From: Gordius sp. MW1
Lineage: Eukaryota; Nematomorpha; Gordioida; Gordea; Gordiidae
NCBI GenBank assembly: GCA_964036665.1
Contig: OZ038531.1
Location: 15,438,168 to 15,502,167 of the forward strand
DNA length: 64,000 nt
Reading direction: 5' to 3'
Shown: positions 22,381 through 34,800 of the stretch, in pieces
Position numbering within the stretch: position 1 is the first letter of the stretch
Layout of the letters: every line of letters starts with the position of its first letter
Program-made: the position numbers and the translations under genes
The notes under the pieces: generated by a model
Told to the model about the DNA's origin: nothing
The model's input: only the letters and a program-made list of their open reading frames with translations
The model's database searches: none

Positions 22381-24293
22381 GGGACATTCCATGTCAAATC
22401 GCCACGTTTTCGGCCGACCCCCTCAGAATTTTATAAAATTTGGTGGAAATGTTAAAACTAGTAAAATTATTAATTTCCGAAAATTTTAGCTCATTTGGGC
22501 CACTACTTTTCGAGTTGTGTGCTCTCAAAGGTCGAAAATCGGCCATTCAAAAAATCGGGTTGTGACGCTATATTCAATAAAATTCATAAATTATTGGCCC
22601 CCAAATCATAGAATCTTGTTGTAGTAATAGGTAAGACCTATCTCCAAAGGGAAAAAATCCAAAAAAAATTTTTTGTCGATTGGTCATCTCATAATGGCCG
22701 AAATGGCCAATATGGCATAACTACTGTTGAACTCTCTCAAACCGTTTCAAATTTGAGACAAATGTTTTATACTACCTATTAACCAAATTAAATAAAAGAG
22801 AAAGTTGGGCGGCCATCTTGAAGTGGTCATAAATTGCTAGAAACGGTATTTTATTTATTTGGTGCCAAAATGACCCTCTAAAATTGGTTTTATTACTCAT
22901 TTAGCCATCTTATAATATTATTATATCTATTATACAAATATTTTTGCTATAAATTAACACCCCAACCCCCCCCCCCCCCATATTTCCTATAAATTACAAT
23001 CAAAATAGGGAGTGGTTTTTCTTCGAATTTTGAAATAGAAACAGCTTTGAAAAATCACCTTAAATAATAATTTATTTCAAAGTATATATTCATTGTTTGT
23101 TATTCGATATGTAAAAGTATTAAAAAAAAGTATGACGGAGGGCATGTCTTCAAGCGCATATAAAAAATTAATTTAACATATCTGAAGTATATTTTAGGTA
23201 AGGCAATATGTTTTAGTGTCGCATCAAGCATTTCGTTTTAAATAAGGTATAAGTTCTCCGGTTGAGGTTAAAGATGATACAATTTTTAATATATCCCATT
23301 TCTTTAGAGATATTTTGTGAAATTTATCTAAGCGAAAGGGTTCGCATGGGTTAAGCAAACTAACTATTATTTTTTCATCGTCATAATTTTTATTATAAAT
23401 TAGATTCAAAATTTCGAACGTCTAGGGGATAATTAGTTGATAGTAAAATTAAACGATAAAGTAATTTTATTAAAAGAATTCGACATCATTTAAAATTCGC
23501 GCTAGAGGTCATACAAATTAATTCATACGCGCCAAAAAAGAAATCAATCTGTGTTGATAAGGCAATTTTAAAGCCTATATTCAATAATCCTGACGATTTT
23601 ATTATCTATTTCACGAGCCTGTTTCCAAATTACAATAAAATAATTTGTGGGAAAAAATTACTCGCTATTTTGATTTAAGATTAAAGGGGGGGGGGGGGTT
23701 GGGGTGTTAATTTATAGCAAAAATATTTGTATAATAGATATAATAATATTATAAGATGGCTAAATGAGTAAAAAAACCAATTTTGGAGGGTCATTTTGGC
23801 GCCAAATAAATAAAATACCGTTTCTAGCAATTTATGACCACTTCAAGATGGCCGCCCAACTTTCTCTTTTATTTAATTTGATTAATAGGTAGTATAAAAC
23901 ATTTGTCTCAAATTTGAAACGGTTTGAGAGGGTTCAACAGTAGTTATGCCATATTGGCCATTTCGGCCATTATGAGATGACCAATCGACAAAAAAATTTT
24001 TTTGGATTTTTTCCCTATGGAGATAGGTCTTACCTATTACTACAACAAGATTCTATGATTTGGGGGCCAATAACTTATGAATTTTATTGAATATAGCGTC
24101 ACAACCCGATTTTTTAAATGACCGATTTTCGACCTTTGAGCGCCCATAACTCGAAAAGTAGTGGCCCAAATGAGCTAAAATTTTCGAAAATTAATAATTT
24201 TACTAGTTTTAACATTTCCACCAAATTTTATAAAATTCTGAGGGGGTCGGCCGAAAAACGCCTTTTTATGATCGATTTGACATGGAATGTCCC
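22381..24293. mobile_element. Foldback transposon with arms of about 600 bp, next to PTPA
   Basis: The left arm (22381 to about 22980) and right arm (about 23688-24293) are inverted copies, starting GGGACATTCCATGTCAAATC and ending GACATGGAATGTCCC. The target duplication is TATT (22377-22380 and 24294-24297). Each arm ends inward with a homopolymer C/G run (22967-22979 and 23688-23699). The central 700 bp is unlike the arms and has no convincing frame. Termini and internal blocks relate it to 10791-12325. Confidence 0.9.
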
Positions 24294-24295
24294 TA

Positions 24296-26121
24296 TTACC
24301 ATTTTGTTACTAAACCATCAACAATAAAATGGATGAAATTCGGCTGTTAATAAAATTAAATCAACAAAAAATGAAAAACAAACTTACTTCTGCTTTGTAC
24401 ATTTTCAACAATCCGGAATTCACTTTTTTCCAATCTGGAACTCCGCTTATATTCCAAAGTTTGTTTGAATGTTCCGAAAAGGGTCCTGTTTTTACCTAAT
24501 CATGATTTTAAAAAAAGTTTTATTATAAACTAATATATGATAAACTTAAATTTATGGTCACTTTGCAATTATAATTTAAATGAATACTTTGTTAATATGA
24601 TCGATGGATGCCATAAACATATAATCTTTAGCGTAGAATTTTGCAATTTCGGTGTTGGGAAAATTTGAAGGTTGTATTTTGGGATTATCTAAATTGACAG
24701 GCAAAAGATATTTATAAATCGCAAAATGTAATAACCGCAGAATTGTATAAAACTGGTGGAATTAATATTAAAAATAAAAATATTGGATATTTCAATTTAT
24801 AGGGAAACAAATCATTAAAAGGTGAATATTACAACTTTAAGTATATAAGAATTTAGGTTAAAATATTTTAAGAAAGCGTAAAAGCTACAAAAATCTGTAA
24901 GATATGAATCAATTATTAACCTATAAGTTGAGAACTGCCAAAAAGAAATGGTAAAAATTGAAAATCATCTAAACTCCAAACACCATGACTCCCTGCAGGT
25001 TCCATATTATAGACTATTTGCAGCCTTCTTACCAAATCCATATAACTAAAATAAATAAAAAGGCATTATAAATTCAAGGCTGCTAAACATTAAATTGTTT
25101 GAAAAAATTTTATTTTGTTATACATTATAATATAATGGGTGGAATTATCAAGATTTGCTTAAAATTTTTTTATTTTATGATTTTTAACTCTAAATGTTTA
25201 TATGCACTTTTTGTAGCATGCAAATTTCCGAACTTTATAAGAGGCAACTAAACACTGTCAGATAATATTGTATATGGCAGATTGTTATAAAAATCAAACC
25301 TGTTGAATATAATTAAAACAGCTCCTTGCATATCTTGCTCTTGCAGAGCCCCAATCTTAAACAAACACAGGAGGAACATAATAAAGGAAAGTTCATGCCC
25401 TAAAAATAAAGTCATTATAATTATTACAATTTTGTATAATCTACCAATAAAAACATAGAAAAGTATTTTTATGACTACACCACATTTAGATTCAAACACA
25501 AATCTATTAAATAATCATTTTGTCACAGAAATATTTTTAATATTAGTAAAAAACCAGCTAATTAAAAAAGGAAATACCAGTTCCATAATCTATCCTGACC
25601 TCATTGCCTATACTTTCATTAAAATAAGGGGCTATTTCAATGATGGCAGGATGGTATTTTTGATCAAGAGACTCTTCCAACAAATTTGTGCTTTCCTAGT
25701 TTATTGAATTATAAATAAAAAAGCAAAAAAGTAATTTACCTTACAAAGGCGTTGGTAAAGCTGTTTAAAAGCTTTATTACCAAATCTTTGAGGCTGGTTT
25801 ATAGGTGGAATTTCATCAATAAACTGATTTATTTTTGAAAAAATTTGGTTAATAGATTTAATCTCCTATTATATATAAAAAATAGTTTTATTTAACAGAT
25901 GATAAAAGAGGTACTTGTTATAACTTACATTTGACACATTTATGGAATCTGATAAGGATACACCTTTAACTGAGCCATTTAACAAATTCACAAAATTTAT
26001 ATATTGTTTATATCCCTTTTAAATATTTTATTAATCAAACAGTTAAAAATACTTCCGAAGCAACCCACTTTCTCATGTCACTTTGATTAAAAATTTCTCT
26101 TTTTGGCACTATATAATCCAT
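24296..26121 (-). CDS. PTPA: PTPA, serine/threonine phosphatase 2A activator, 9 exons
   Basis: Exons (- strand order): 26053-26121, 25929-26015, 25740-25865, 25578-25695, 25300-25399, 24921-25045, 24588-24688, 24388-24495, 24296-24343. The phases join cleanly into 293 aa. PTPA binds the PP2A catalytic subunit and helps its ATP-dependent activation and peptidyl-prolyl isomerisation. Diagnostic family segments in order: [62 protein letters not shown] and [20 protein letters not shown], followed by [13 protein letters not shown]. Introns are 37, 63, 44, 178, 254, 232, 92 and 44 bp. The last exon is short ([15 protein letters not shown]) and only loosely matches the usual FPVIQHF.FGSLLP end. The start is the first ATG in frame before IVPKREI and gives a short N terminus. 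A foldback element begins right after the stop codon. Confidence 0.93.
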
Positions 26122-26357
26122 GATTTTGTTAAAAATAAACATATGGTATTGATGTGGCGTAAAGTCAAAGATCAAATTTTGCCTATTTTCTAATATGACT
26201 CAATTATGTTATCTATAAACATTTAAACATACAATTTCAAAGCCTGGACAAAGGTTCGAATATCACTTAATTGTAACATTTGCCCAGAGTAAAATAGCAA
26301 CACAAAGAATTTTTTGTTCGCTCTATTTATCTTCTTCTAATTATTTGGTCCCACATA
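26122..26357. other. PTPA upstream flank
   Basis: 236 bp of AT-rich DNA separate the PTPA start codon from the TCTCG repeat. I see no TATA box or other motif worth calling. Confidence 0.4.
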
Positions 26358-26690
26358 GTGTTTCGATCTCGTCTCGTCTCGGTCTCGAATACAAAATCTC
26401 GTCTCGTCTCGGGAGCGATTAGGAAAATCTCGATCTCGTCTCGTCTCGGTCTAGAAAAATCTCGGTCTCGTCTCGTCTCGACGAGAATTCTCGTCTCGTC
26501 TCGACTTTTAAAAAAAAATATATACGGAATAAAAATTTCTCCTATTTTATTAAAAATATAAATAAGTGTTCAAAAATCCAAATGGCAAATTTTATATTTT
26601 TGGAAAAACTTTAATACACAAACTTTTTAAAGATTTAGCGGGACACGACATCTCATTGACAATATAAAGATATGAATTAACTCATAAAGA
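26358..26690. repeat. TCTCG-rich dispersed repeat, copy 2
   Basis: The core 26358-26505 is built of TCTCGTCTCG and CGGTCTCG units. The flank 26510-26690 is the reverse complement of sequence at 2500-2630 (AAATCCAAATGGCAAAT, TCTCATTGACAATAT). Core plus flank therefore form a dispersed element. A 67-codon frame here is only the repeat translated. Confidence 0.7.
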
Positions 26691-27344
26691 TAACATTTTC
26701 TATAAAAAGTGCAGACTAAAAAAACTATAAATAAATTTGAAATATAAAAGATTAAATTTTATTGTTCTAGCAAATTATAATATTTGCATCAAATTCACTG
26801 TGTCTGTCAACTATAAATGGACTTCGAAAATTATAAGTTCGCTTATAGTTGATATAGTTGCATAAGTGAGCAAAATGAGACCCTTTATTAACCTTTGCTA
26901 ATGATTCAAAGTAGACCTTAACATATTTAAGGCAAACGTTTAAGTCCATTAATATAACCATCATCAGTTATAGCCCATAGTGTTTATTGCATGTTTATGC
27001 GAGTGACATTTAATGATGTTATTATTATTTATAGAATTGATAACTAGTTGCAGAAATTAAAACGTTGTAAAACAACAATAAAAGCAGCATTTTTATAGAA
27101 TTAAGAACATAAGGTTTTAAACTTTAAATTAAAGAGTACGTATTTAAATGTATGACAAAAATCAACCATACTTAGGTAAATGATTGCCAAATTTTATTTT
27201 TTTTGCAAAAATATATAATATTTACTACACTTGTGAATTTTTTTAATATTAAATATATTCCATACATATTGATTTACACTTAATACCTTAAATGTAAATT
27301 AAAATACACAATAATTTACTAAAATCTAACGATCAATAAAAAGT
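26691..27344. other. Stretch between two TCTCG arrays
   Basis: AT-rich. The 65-codon - strand frame at 26767-26964 (SLAKVNKGSHFAHLCNYINY) looks somewhat protein-like but matches no family I know and has no splice context. It could be part of the repeat family. Confidence 0.35.
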
Positions 27345-27492
27345 CGAGATCTCGCCGAGAAAATCTCGTATCGTCTCGTCTCGACATCAAAATTCTCGTC
27401 TCGATCTCGACTCCATTTTTCAAATTCTCGTCTCGTCTCGTCTCGGTTTTTCGAGACGAGACGAGACGAGACCGAGATTTTTCTCGGTTTTT
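27345..27492. repeat. TCTCG-rich repeat, copy 3, with an inverted centre
   Basis: The stretch has CTCGTCTCGTCTCGG, then CGAGACGAGACGAGACGAGACC, so the array is palindromic around 27450. It directly follows (on the - strand) the end of the RTE remnant. Overlapping - strand frames of 63 and 82 codons are repeat translations. Confidence 0.75.
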
Positions 27493-27499
27493 CCGCATC

Positions 27500-28330
27500 A
27501 CTAGTCCCACAGCTATGGGGTTTGTTTAGATGAGTTTCTTTCATCTGTACCGGGTAAGTGCCATGTCTTAACAAATCTCTTGTGTATTATAGCTATGCCG
27601 ACTTGCCCTTTCCACGTGAAACAAGGTCGTCCTTTTCCTCTCTTTCCCTGTACCTCCATGACCACCTTAGTCGATTTCCGTTAACAATGTCCGCCATAGG
27701 TTGAATACCCATTTTTGTCATGAGAAAGTCATTCGTCATATGGTCGAGCTTAGTATACCCCCAAGCTCCACCGTATCATTCTCATCTCTGTAGCTTGTAC
27801 TAGTTTTGCTTCCGTGGTGTATAATGCCTATGCTTTACTTTAATAAATTAACACCAGTCTGATGGATTTGTTTGTTCTACAACCATATTGGCATTATCTT
27901 GTCACACATTATACCGGATATGCTTCGCCATTTAAGCCATCCTTTGCCGGGCATTGACTTCTATTGCGCAACCTTCCTCTTGATTTAGCATTGAGTCGAG
28001 GTATGTAAATCTGCCTACTTTTGGGTACTATAGATGGTCATCTAGCTATGGGTCTCCTGTAACGTTCATTTCCATGTATACCGTTTTTCGATCGTTGACC
28101 TTTAAACCATATCCAGCTAAGCGCTTTGACCCCTTTTCGGCTTTTGGAATACTTCCATTGCCTCCTCACATAGTTCTATATCATTGGCATATAGCACCCA
28201 CAATGGCGATGACTTTTGAATGTCTCTCGTTATCGTGTCCATCATTGTATTAAATAGAAAGGAGCAGATCCTTGAATCCAATTTCAACCCGAAAAGGTTA
28301 AGAGTTTCAAACTGTCTTCCTCACGCAAGA
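27500..28330 (-). pseudogene. RTE-type non-LTR retrotransposon, 3' part of ORF, decayed
   Basis: On the - strand, across shifting frames: SFLFNTMMDTITRDI, LWVLYANDIELC (the YADD box, here YAND), LAGYGLKVNDRKT, TYLDSMLNQE, ARQRMA, an EMRMIRW-like stretch, and a final segment ending near 27520 (TWHLPGTDER). Order and spacing follow the RT thumb and C-terminal region of RTE/BovB-like elements. Stops and frameshifts abound, so it is dead. A TCTCG array lies just beyond the 3' end. Confidence 0.8.
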
Positions 28331-28985
28331 ATTGGGCTTTATAATGTAATATATATATCATGTTAAAACATTTTACAAATAAAATTACAATAGGGGAGAC
28401 CGGGGCTAAAATGGCCATACAAAATTTAATCACTTTTTAAAAAAACTAAAAGTATTTTTTTAAATATTCTGCTGGAATATATTTTTACTATAGGGAAAAA
28501 TTTGGGGATTATAGTTTTTCTAGAAACTGAGTTTGAAAAAAGATTCTAAAAATTCTTAAAGCCTTGGGCAGGTCATAGCTTTGTCGAGGGGCAGAATAGC
28601 TTAATGTTTACATTATTTTTTTACTATATGCAAAGTGCAAACTCTAGTTAATACCTAGGAAAGCAAATTTAATATGGTTATATTTTACCCATTACATTAC
28701 AAATAGTTAATGGGTCAGGATGAAAACCTGTTATGTTTTTATAAAAGACTAACTCTATTTTAGAAGAGTTTTACCCTCATAATCAAAATAAATCTATGAA
28801 GAACGAACTCTGCCTTCTAATTCTATTTCTCTTCCAAATTCTAGATATTCTTAAAATATTAACAAAATAAATAATTTTTGTGATCTCTATGAGGTAAGGA
28901 AAAATGTTGAATGGCTAGCACTAGCCCCTATCCGAGTTGCCTAGTCCCTTTTATTTGTACCAATAAGAATTTAAATTGTTTTAAC
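28331..28985. other. Intergenic DNA with an old repeat near 28394
   Basis: GGGGAGACCGGGGCTAAAAT at 28394 begins a stretch of about 230 bp that resembles 38886-39110 (AAGGGGCTAAAATAGCC, TTAAGGAATAGAATAGC). This looks like a diverged dispersed family; its ends are not resolved. No gene is seen. Confidence 0.4.
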
Positions 28986-30068
28986 GGGGTATTGTAGTCT
29001 TAAGAAAAAAAGCCACACCCACACTATTAATCTCCTTTTCTTGTGAAGACATTCAGTGTGGGTGTGTTACAAACCAACCACTAGTGTATTATTTTCTCAT
29101 AAAGACCCGATGGACCATTAGATATATGCTTAGGGGGTGCTAGCTAGTTGTTATTGCCATCTTCAACACAATGTGTGCTGTTGTGCCTACAGTCAAGTAT
29201 AATACTAAGTTTAAAGTGTAAACTGATATTAACTTTCGTTAATACGATAGAAGGTACCGGACATTGAACTTTTACTCCTCTTATAACAATTAAGCCAGGG
29301 GCATACGCAGAATTTTATTTTTTTTTGGGACACGGTTTAAATTTATTCTCTAAATATCAAATAAATTTTATAGTAAAATAATAAAATTTCGCAATTTGAT
29401 CAAAGAATTATATACATAATCTAGCATCTATGTGATAGGAGTTTGTCCAGTCAATTTTATATTTTACATTCTCTTGAGGGAGGCTGATGTAAAGAAGATG
29501 AGAATATAAAAAGCTAATTCGGTATTAAAATTTTTTAACACAACACATGTTGACTTAAAATCTCACTTTGCAATTGTACTACATTTGTTCTAATAATAAT
29601 TAAAAAAACCAAATTATTTCGATAATAAATACCCGCTTATAAAACGAACTAGAATTTCCTCTATTAAATTCTTTTGCAATTGTGTCCCCTTTAACAATAA
29701 CACCTGTTTAGGCAAATTTCTAGTCCTACAAATTATTTTTCATTTAGTAATCCACCCACAGTGTTTCTATTTTATGTTAAAAGTAAGTAAATAGTACAAA
29801 GTACCCCCTCCCCCTCATGCCTTATTTGTTTCATCAATGTGATGTGTATATAACTAGAATATGTGGCACATGTGGCGGCTCTATAAAAACAAGAGCGCTT
29901 GCCCCATCGTACTTTTTTCTACAATTTAGGACCATGGGGGTGGGAATTAATAAAAAAAGGGACCTTACACTAGGGAAGCGCACGATGAACCCTTATAATG
30001 GTGATGGTACTTAGTCTGTTTCTTCCTTTTAAAGCGCTGGTCTAAAATGGTGCGCCGCAACACGTTAC
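28986..30068. mobile_element. hAT-like element, left-truncated copy
   Basis: This is a paralog of 51354-52480 along its length: GGTATTGTAGTCTTAAG at 28986, the CACACCCACACT...AGTGTGGGTGTG palindrome, GACCCGATGGACC.TTAGATATA, GGGGC.TACGCAG, ACCATGGGGG.GGG and a right end GCGCCGCAACACGTTACTA. The left terminal repeat is missing. No transposase is encoded; the 65-codon frame at 29817-30014 is not conserved in the other copy. Confidence 0.75.
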
Positions 30069-30879
30069 TAATAATAATGCAAATAAAATTTTAACTATTT
30101 AACGGTTTTTATATTAAAAATATCCCTTTATAAGATAATACTTATATTAGATTAAAATACTCAAATAAAATTTGATTTTAAACAAAATTCAAAAGTTTGT
30201 CAAGACTACTAATAGTCCAAAAAATGTTGTTCATGTAAAAAATTATAATTTTAAACAAAACAAAAGTTTGTCAAGAATACTAATAGTCCAAAAAGACGTT
30301 TTTCATGTAAATTTTTTTTAATTTTTTAAAAATAAAATAATTTTTTAATTATACCTTATAAGAAAAAATACGCACATGGTTAAGATTTTTGTGTTTCAAT
30401 ATCTTTATTTTGAAAAAATGACAAAGATAGGCCCTGTGCTATTTTTTATAATACATAATAATAAAAAATTTGTTTAAGTGCCCGGCGGGCTCTGACAATG
30501 GGCCAGGCTCTGACTTTATATAAGATTAGCGGGTCGAGCCCGGACGATTAAATCTTTGTACTGGGTGGGTCGACTAAGAGGCCCGTTCTCAACTTAACTC
30601 CAACACAAAATAATGGGACTGACTCTTGCCCAAAGACTATCTTCGGGTTGGTCCTATGATTTTAAGAATATCGAATTGTTTAAGCAGAAGTATAATGGCT
30701 AAATTTTATTTAATTCTTTTATTTATTATTATACGTTACATAGAAAATATAATTTTTTAATTATTACAATCTAGGTTAACTTTTAAAATTTGTTTTTTAT
30801 GTTTTTTACCAATTAATATATTGATTTAAATCTCTAGGCTACACGCCAAGTTTATTTATAATTAAAGTTATTAACATAT
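30069..30879. other. Intergenic DNA
   Basis: It holds a short direct repeat: AAAAGTTTGTCAAGA.TACTAA, TAGTCCAAAAA and TTCATGTAAA occur at about 30190-30240 and about 30260-30310. A GC-rich patch (30480-30600, GGGCCAGGCTCTGAC, GTCGAGCCCGGACG) resembles those noted at 21273-22380. No gene is seen. Confidence 0.4.
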
Positions 30880-31895
30880 TAATTGCTATGCAATTTATGG
30901 GCTCGTCTTTGATTTTTAATTGTCCGTTGTCCGTTGTCCGTTACCGTTCACTGTTTTTTAACGATTTTTTTTAAATTAAATTAATATTTTGTTCTTGTTA
31001 ATACTATTGATAATATGACTTTTTGACCGTCCGCTGGCTACTGACCGATGAAATATATTGATTTTCTAAACATAAAACACAACTTTTAATTGCTATGCAA
31101 TTTATGGTATTATTTCATTATCTATATAAATAACATAAAAACTTCCTATTTTATAACCAGCATGGTATGATGGGTTATAGCGCCGGCTTGTAAAAAAATG
31201 CCTTTATTGATGTGGGTTCGAATCCCGGAGAGGGCAAAATTTTTATTTTTTTTAAATTAAATTAATATATTGTTCCTGTTAATAACATTGATGATATGAC
31301 TTTTTGGCCGTCCGCTGGCTACTGACTAATGAAAAAAATGACCATTGTCCAAATAAATCGAACTGTTTTTTCCGTTTTGAATTGGTTAACATTGATAATT
31401 ACCCTATGCCCTCCCCTACAAGGGCCTATGCCTCTACTGATATGGGTCCCTGTGCCCCTACAAAAGGCCTATGCCTCTACTGATGTGGGCTCGAATCCCT
31501 GAGAGGGCATTTTTATTTATTTTAATTAAATTAATATTTTGTTCTTGTTAATACCATTGATAATATGACTTTTTGATCGTCCGCAGGCTAATGACCAATG
31601 GAAAGAATGACCATTGGCCAAATGAATCGAATTTTTTTTTCGTTTTTAAATTGGTTAACATTGATAATTACCCTATGCCCTCCCCTACAAGGGCCTATAA
31701 CTAATTAACTAATTATTTTGCATTTAATACCCCCCTATAGGCATTCTCGCCCCTTCCTACCTTTCTCGCCCATAAATTGCTTAGCAAATATGGTACGTTT
31801 ATACGGAGTATAGAAGATTTCCCCTTCCCTTGCCCCCTTCCATTCCCCTACTCCCATTCCCCTCTTCCCCTTCCCACGAGGGCCGAAGGCCCGAG
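30880..31895 (+). mobile_element. Composite minisatellite-bearing element, copy 2 (short)
   Basis: It starts AATTGCTATGCAATTTATGG at 30880 and ends at the hairpin GAGGGCCGAAGGCCCGAG (31877-31895). Only separated minisatellite units remain (GACCGTCCGCTGGCTACTGACC near 31020, 31305 and 31575). Between them lie tRNA-like segments with B-box sequences. The subterminal inverted repeat GCCCATAAATTGC occurs at about 31769. It shares layout with the copies at 19122, 42657 and 53941 but has different internal content. Confidence 0.6.
31163..31237 (+). repeat. tRNA-like segment with A and B boxes
   Basis: TGGTATGATGGG (31163-31174) resembles a Pol III A box, and GGTTCGAATCC (31215-31225) is a consensus B box. 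The segment ends CGGAGAGGGCA, but the 5' side lacks a pairing acceptor strand, so it is not a tRNA gene. Related segments lie at about 31430-31510 and 54200-54320. It is most likely tRNA-derived SINE sequence inside the composite element. Confidence 0.5.
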
Positions 31896-34800
31896 TATTT
31901 TGTATTATTATGTAAACAAAACTAGCATTACAATTTTTTACCATTTGTATATAAATGGTATTTTTCGCCTCTCTTCTTCATCATTATGTCGGGGGCCTTA
32001 GAATATTTTTTTCCAAGTCTAGGAAAATGGTTGTTAACGGAGATTGTTCTTGGCCATTCTGCTTAGTTGATGGTGCTTTTGTCGGAACACCATCAAGCCA
32101 ATATGTCTCAACATTAATACATAATGACCCCTATTAAAACAAATAGATTATTCTTTCAAAAATAAATTTGAGTCTAATAAAATTATCTCCATTCTGTGGG
32201 CGATATTATCTTCCCGTTTGTCCAGATAAAATGCAAATAATCTCAAAAAAATCTTTATTAGTAAAACTAGAAGCCCATCTGCAACATGTTCACACTTTCT
32301 CTTCCTCCATTTACCGAATCTGTCATAAAAATTTATTAATCATCCAGAAATTTGGGCAACCCAAAGAATAATCACTACGCTTTGTTTCGCCATTGACGGG
32401 CATTACTTATATATAGGCCCGCGTCCGCTAGTTATGTTAATGCCCATCCGTCCCCTGGCCGGGCCTAGCTGTGCAGATCTTTTGGTAAAGAAGATTCTTA
32501 GGCGGTGGTAAACTCTAAACTAAATTACATTTTAGTTTAAAGGTTTTAAAAACTTAGAGTCGTAAAAAGCCAACTCCAAATCTTTGGCTTAGGTTTAGAC
32601 AACCTGTGTTTTCCGTCACTATTTCAGGTATCTATCGTCCTCCTTAAGTTGTACATTATGTAAGTCGGATCTACTATTGCAAGCCCAAAGCTGAAAGATA
32701 ATAAATTTAAAAAAATTAGCTTATATGCCTTTGTGGCTCGGAGCAAACCCGATGTTCCATTTTTTAAATTGCCCGACCCGAGCCCGAAATGATTTTTTTA
32801 TTTTTGGCCTGACTTGAGCCCCAGCCCGGCCCAATTTCTTTTAGATGGCAACTTTTAGGTAAATAAAACATTAAAAGTTGTTTTGCCATATTAACAAAAA
32901 TAAATTTACTTGTTATCTTGTAACTTAAAACAAGGATTAGTTGGAATAAATAATCCAATGTCTCTTGTTACAATTTATTCAACTAATTATTTTAGCCCAA
33001 AAAATATACCTCTATACAAATAAATTTTTTTTAACTGTTTCAAATACATAAGCTTCCTGAACGATTTACTTATTTTATTTTTAAAGTTACGGATTAGAAT
33101 AAAACTTAAAGTTTTGATCAGGGAGAGTGGCAGGAGTTTGAAAGATATATTATTTGTGTTGTAGGAAAATTATTTTAGTTGAGTCTATTGAAATCATATT
33201 TTATAAGAGGTTATTTGGCTCAAGTTTAGATCGGGCCGGGCTAGGGCCGGGTCCTTGGGGCTGCCAGTGCAGGGCTCTAACTATGACTAAGTTAATTGGT
33301 AAAATTTTTGTTCAAGACTATTGTCCCTTGTATGAGTATTTTTAGGCTGGAATACTAACATATAATTTTTTTCCCTTTCTATTGAAGATAACACTGTAAT
33401 TTTGTGGAGAATTTTGTTTAAGGCTAATAAGCTTTGTACGCACGTCATCATCAGCTAACATTTTTTAATACAATTATTGATGTATTAAAAATCATTCTCA
33501 ATAACGCCAATTTTTTAACTAAATATAGATTGCTCTACATTATTTCGCCAATAAAAGTCATTTAAGCCCTAATTGAATTAGTAATGATTGTTATTAGGAT
33601 AGGAACTATGCCAATGGGAAGGTTTTAATATAATTAAAGTGTTTACAAGTCAAGTGGAACATATATATTCATATTTCCCTTGAAACTTTATTCTTATAAA
33701 TTAAGGCACAACACAAGCTGTGGTCTCTATTTAAATTGTTATCGAAAACAGATAAGAAAATATTTCCTTAAAGGCTAGGTATTTTTAAATAAAATGGGTC
33801 TTGATCATCAAATCGGGATATAATTATAACATGGCTTTAAAATTCCAATTAACTAACATTAGAATAACATTGATTAACCATTTTAAATATAAAAAGTGGT
33901 TGTCCAAGTCGATAAATAAAAATTGTTCCTACGTGTTAAATCTTTTACTTAAATAAATCAAACTCAACTTATCAAGCATTTAGGAACTCATGGTAAGAAA
34001 TTTGTTAACTTAAAATCTTAATAAAAATTTAATATACTATTAATTTTACATAGAATTTATAAATAAGCTCAAGTCTATTTAAAGCAGGATAAATAATGAT
34101 GTCTATTATATTTTTGACCCTTAAAACTTGATTTATTACAAATTATATCACGACTAATATTGTATTATTTTCATAATAATATTCTTTTTTATTCATAGAG
34201 GTTGCCACTCATAATGTCAGTAATTTAATTTTATGCATTAAGTAGGACATACGAAACCTACAAAAGGTTTTGATCAAAATATATTTAGGTTTAAAAATGG
34301 AATATTTTAGCAGGATGTCGTCGAAAACTGGACAGTCTGTGTTTCCCATGAGGATTGAAAGTCTTTTTTTGTGACAAACACGACAACTACAAATAAAATG
34401 TGTCAACTTATTTAATTTTGCCTAAAAATTTAATTTTTATCACGTATCATCTAATTTACTTGACAATTTTAAGTAGCATTTGCGTCATCGCATATTAAGT
34501 TCAGTTTGTTTGACTACATTACAACGTTAAATTTTTCTTACAAAAATATAATTTTAATATTGATAACAATTGAGAAAAGCATATAATTTAGGGAAAGGTG
34601 AAATGTTTAAATAACATAAATCATGTTAAATCAATAGAGGGATAATGATTGCCCAAAACCAAAGCAAAATTTAACCTTGACGCTAATTGATTTTATAAAT
34701 TTTTTTTTGTCATTAAAATAACTTTATTAAATGGTATATAAAAAATTACATACACAATAAAAAAAAATATAAAAACGCGCTATAACTAAACGGATGGCAT

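Noticed and set aside
22967..23699. Hidden gene in the centre of the second foldback element
   Set aside because: The longest frame in the 700-bp centre is 61 codons with no domain, and no splice-linked segments were seen.
27319..27574. Arg/Glu-rich 63- and 82-codon frames
   Set aside because: They are translations of the TCTCG/CGAGA array.
31163..31237. tRNA gene
   Set aside because: A and B boxes are present, but the acceptor and anticodon stems do not pair; kept as a tRNA-like repeat only.
31955..32371. Two + strand frames of 60-67 codons and the opposite strand
   Set aside because: No recognisable domain, no splice-compatible neighbours, and the opposite strand also carries stops.
32772..33290. 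0.5 kb TIR element with GGGCCGGGC-type ends
   Set aside because: The two GC-rich patches are similar in composition, but I could not align them as inverted repeats or find a target duplication.
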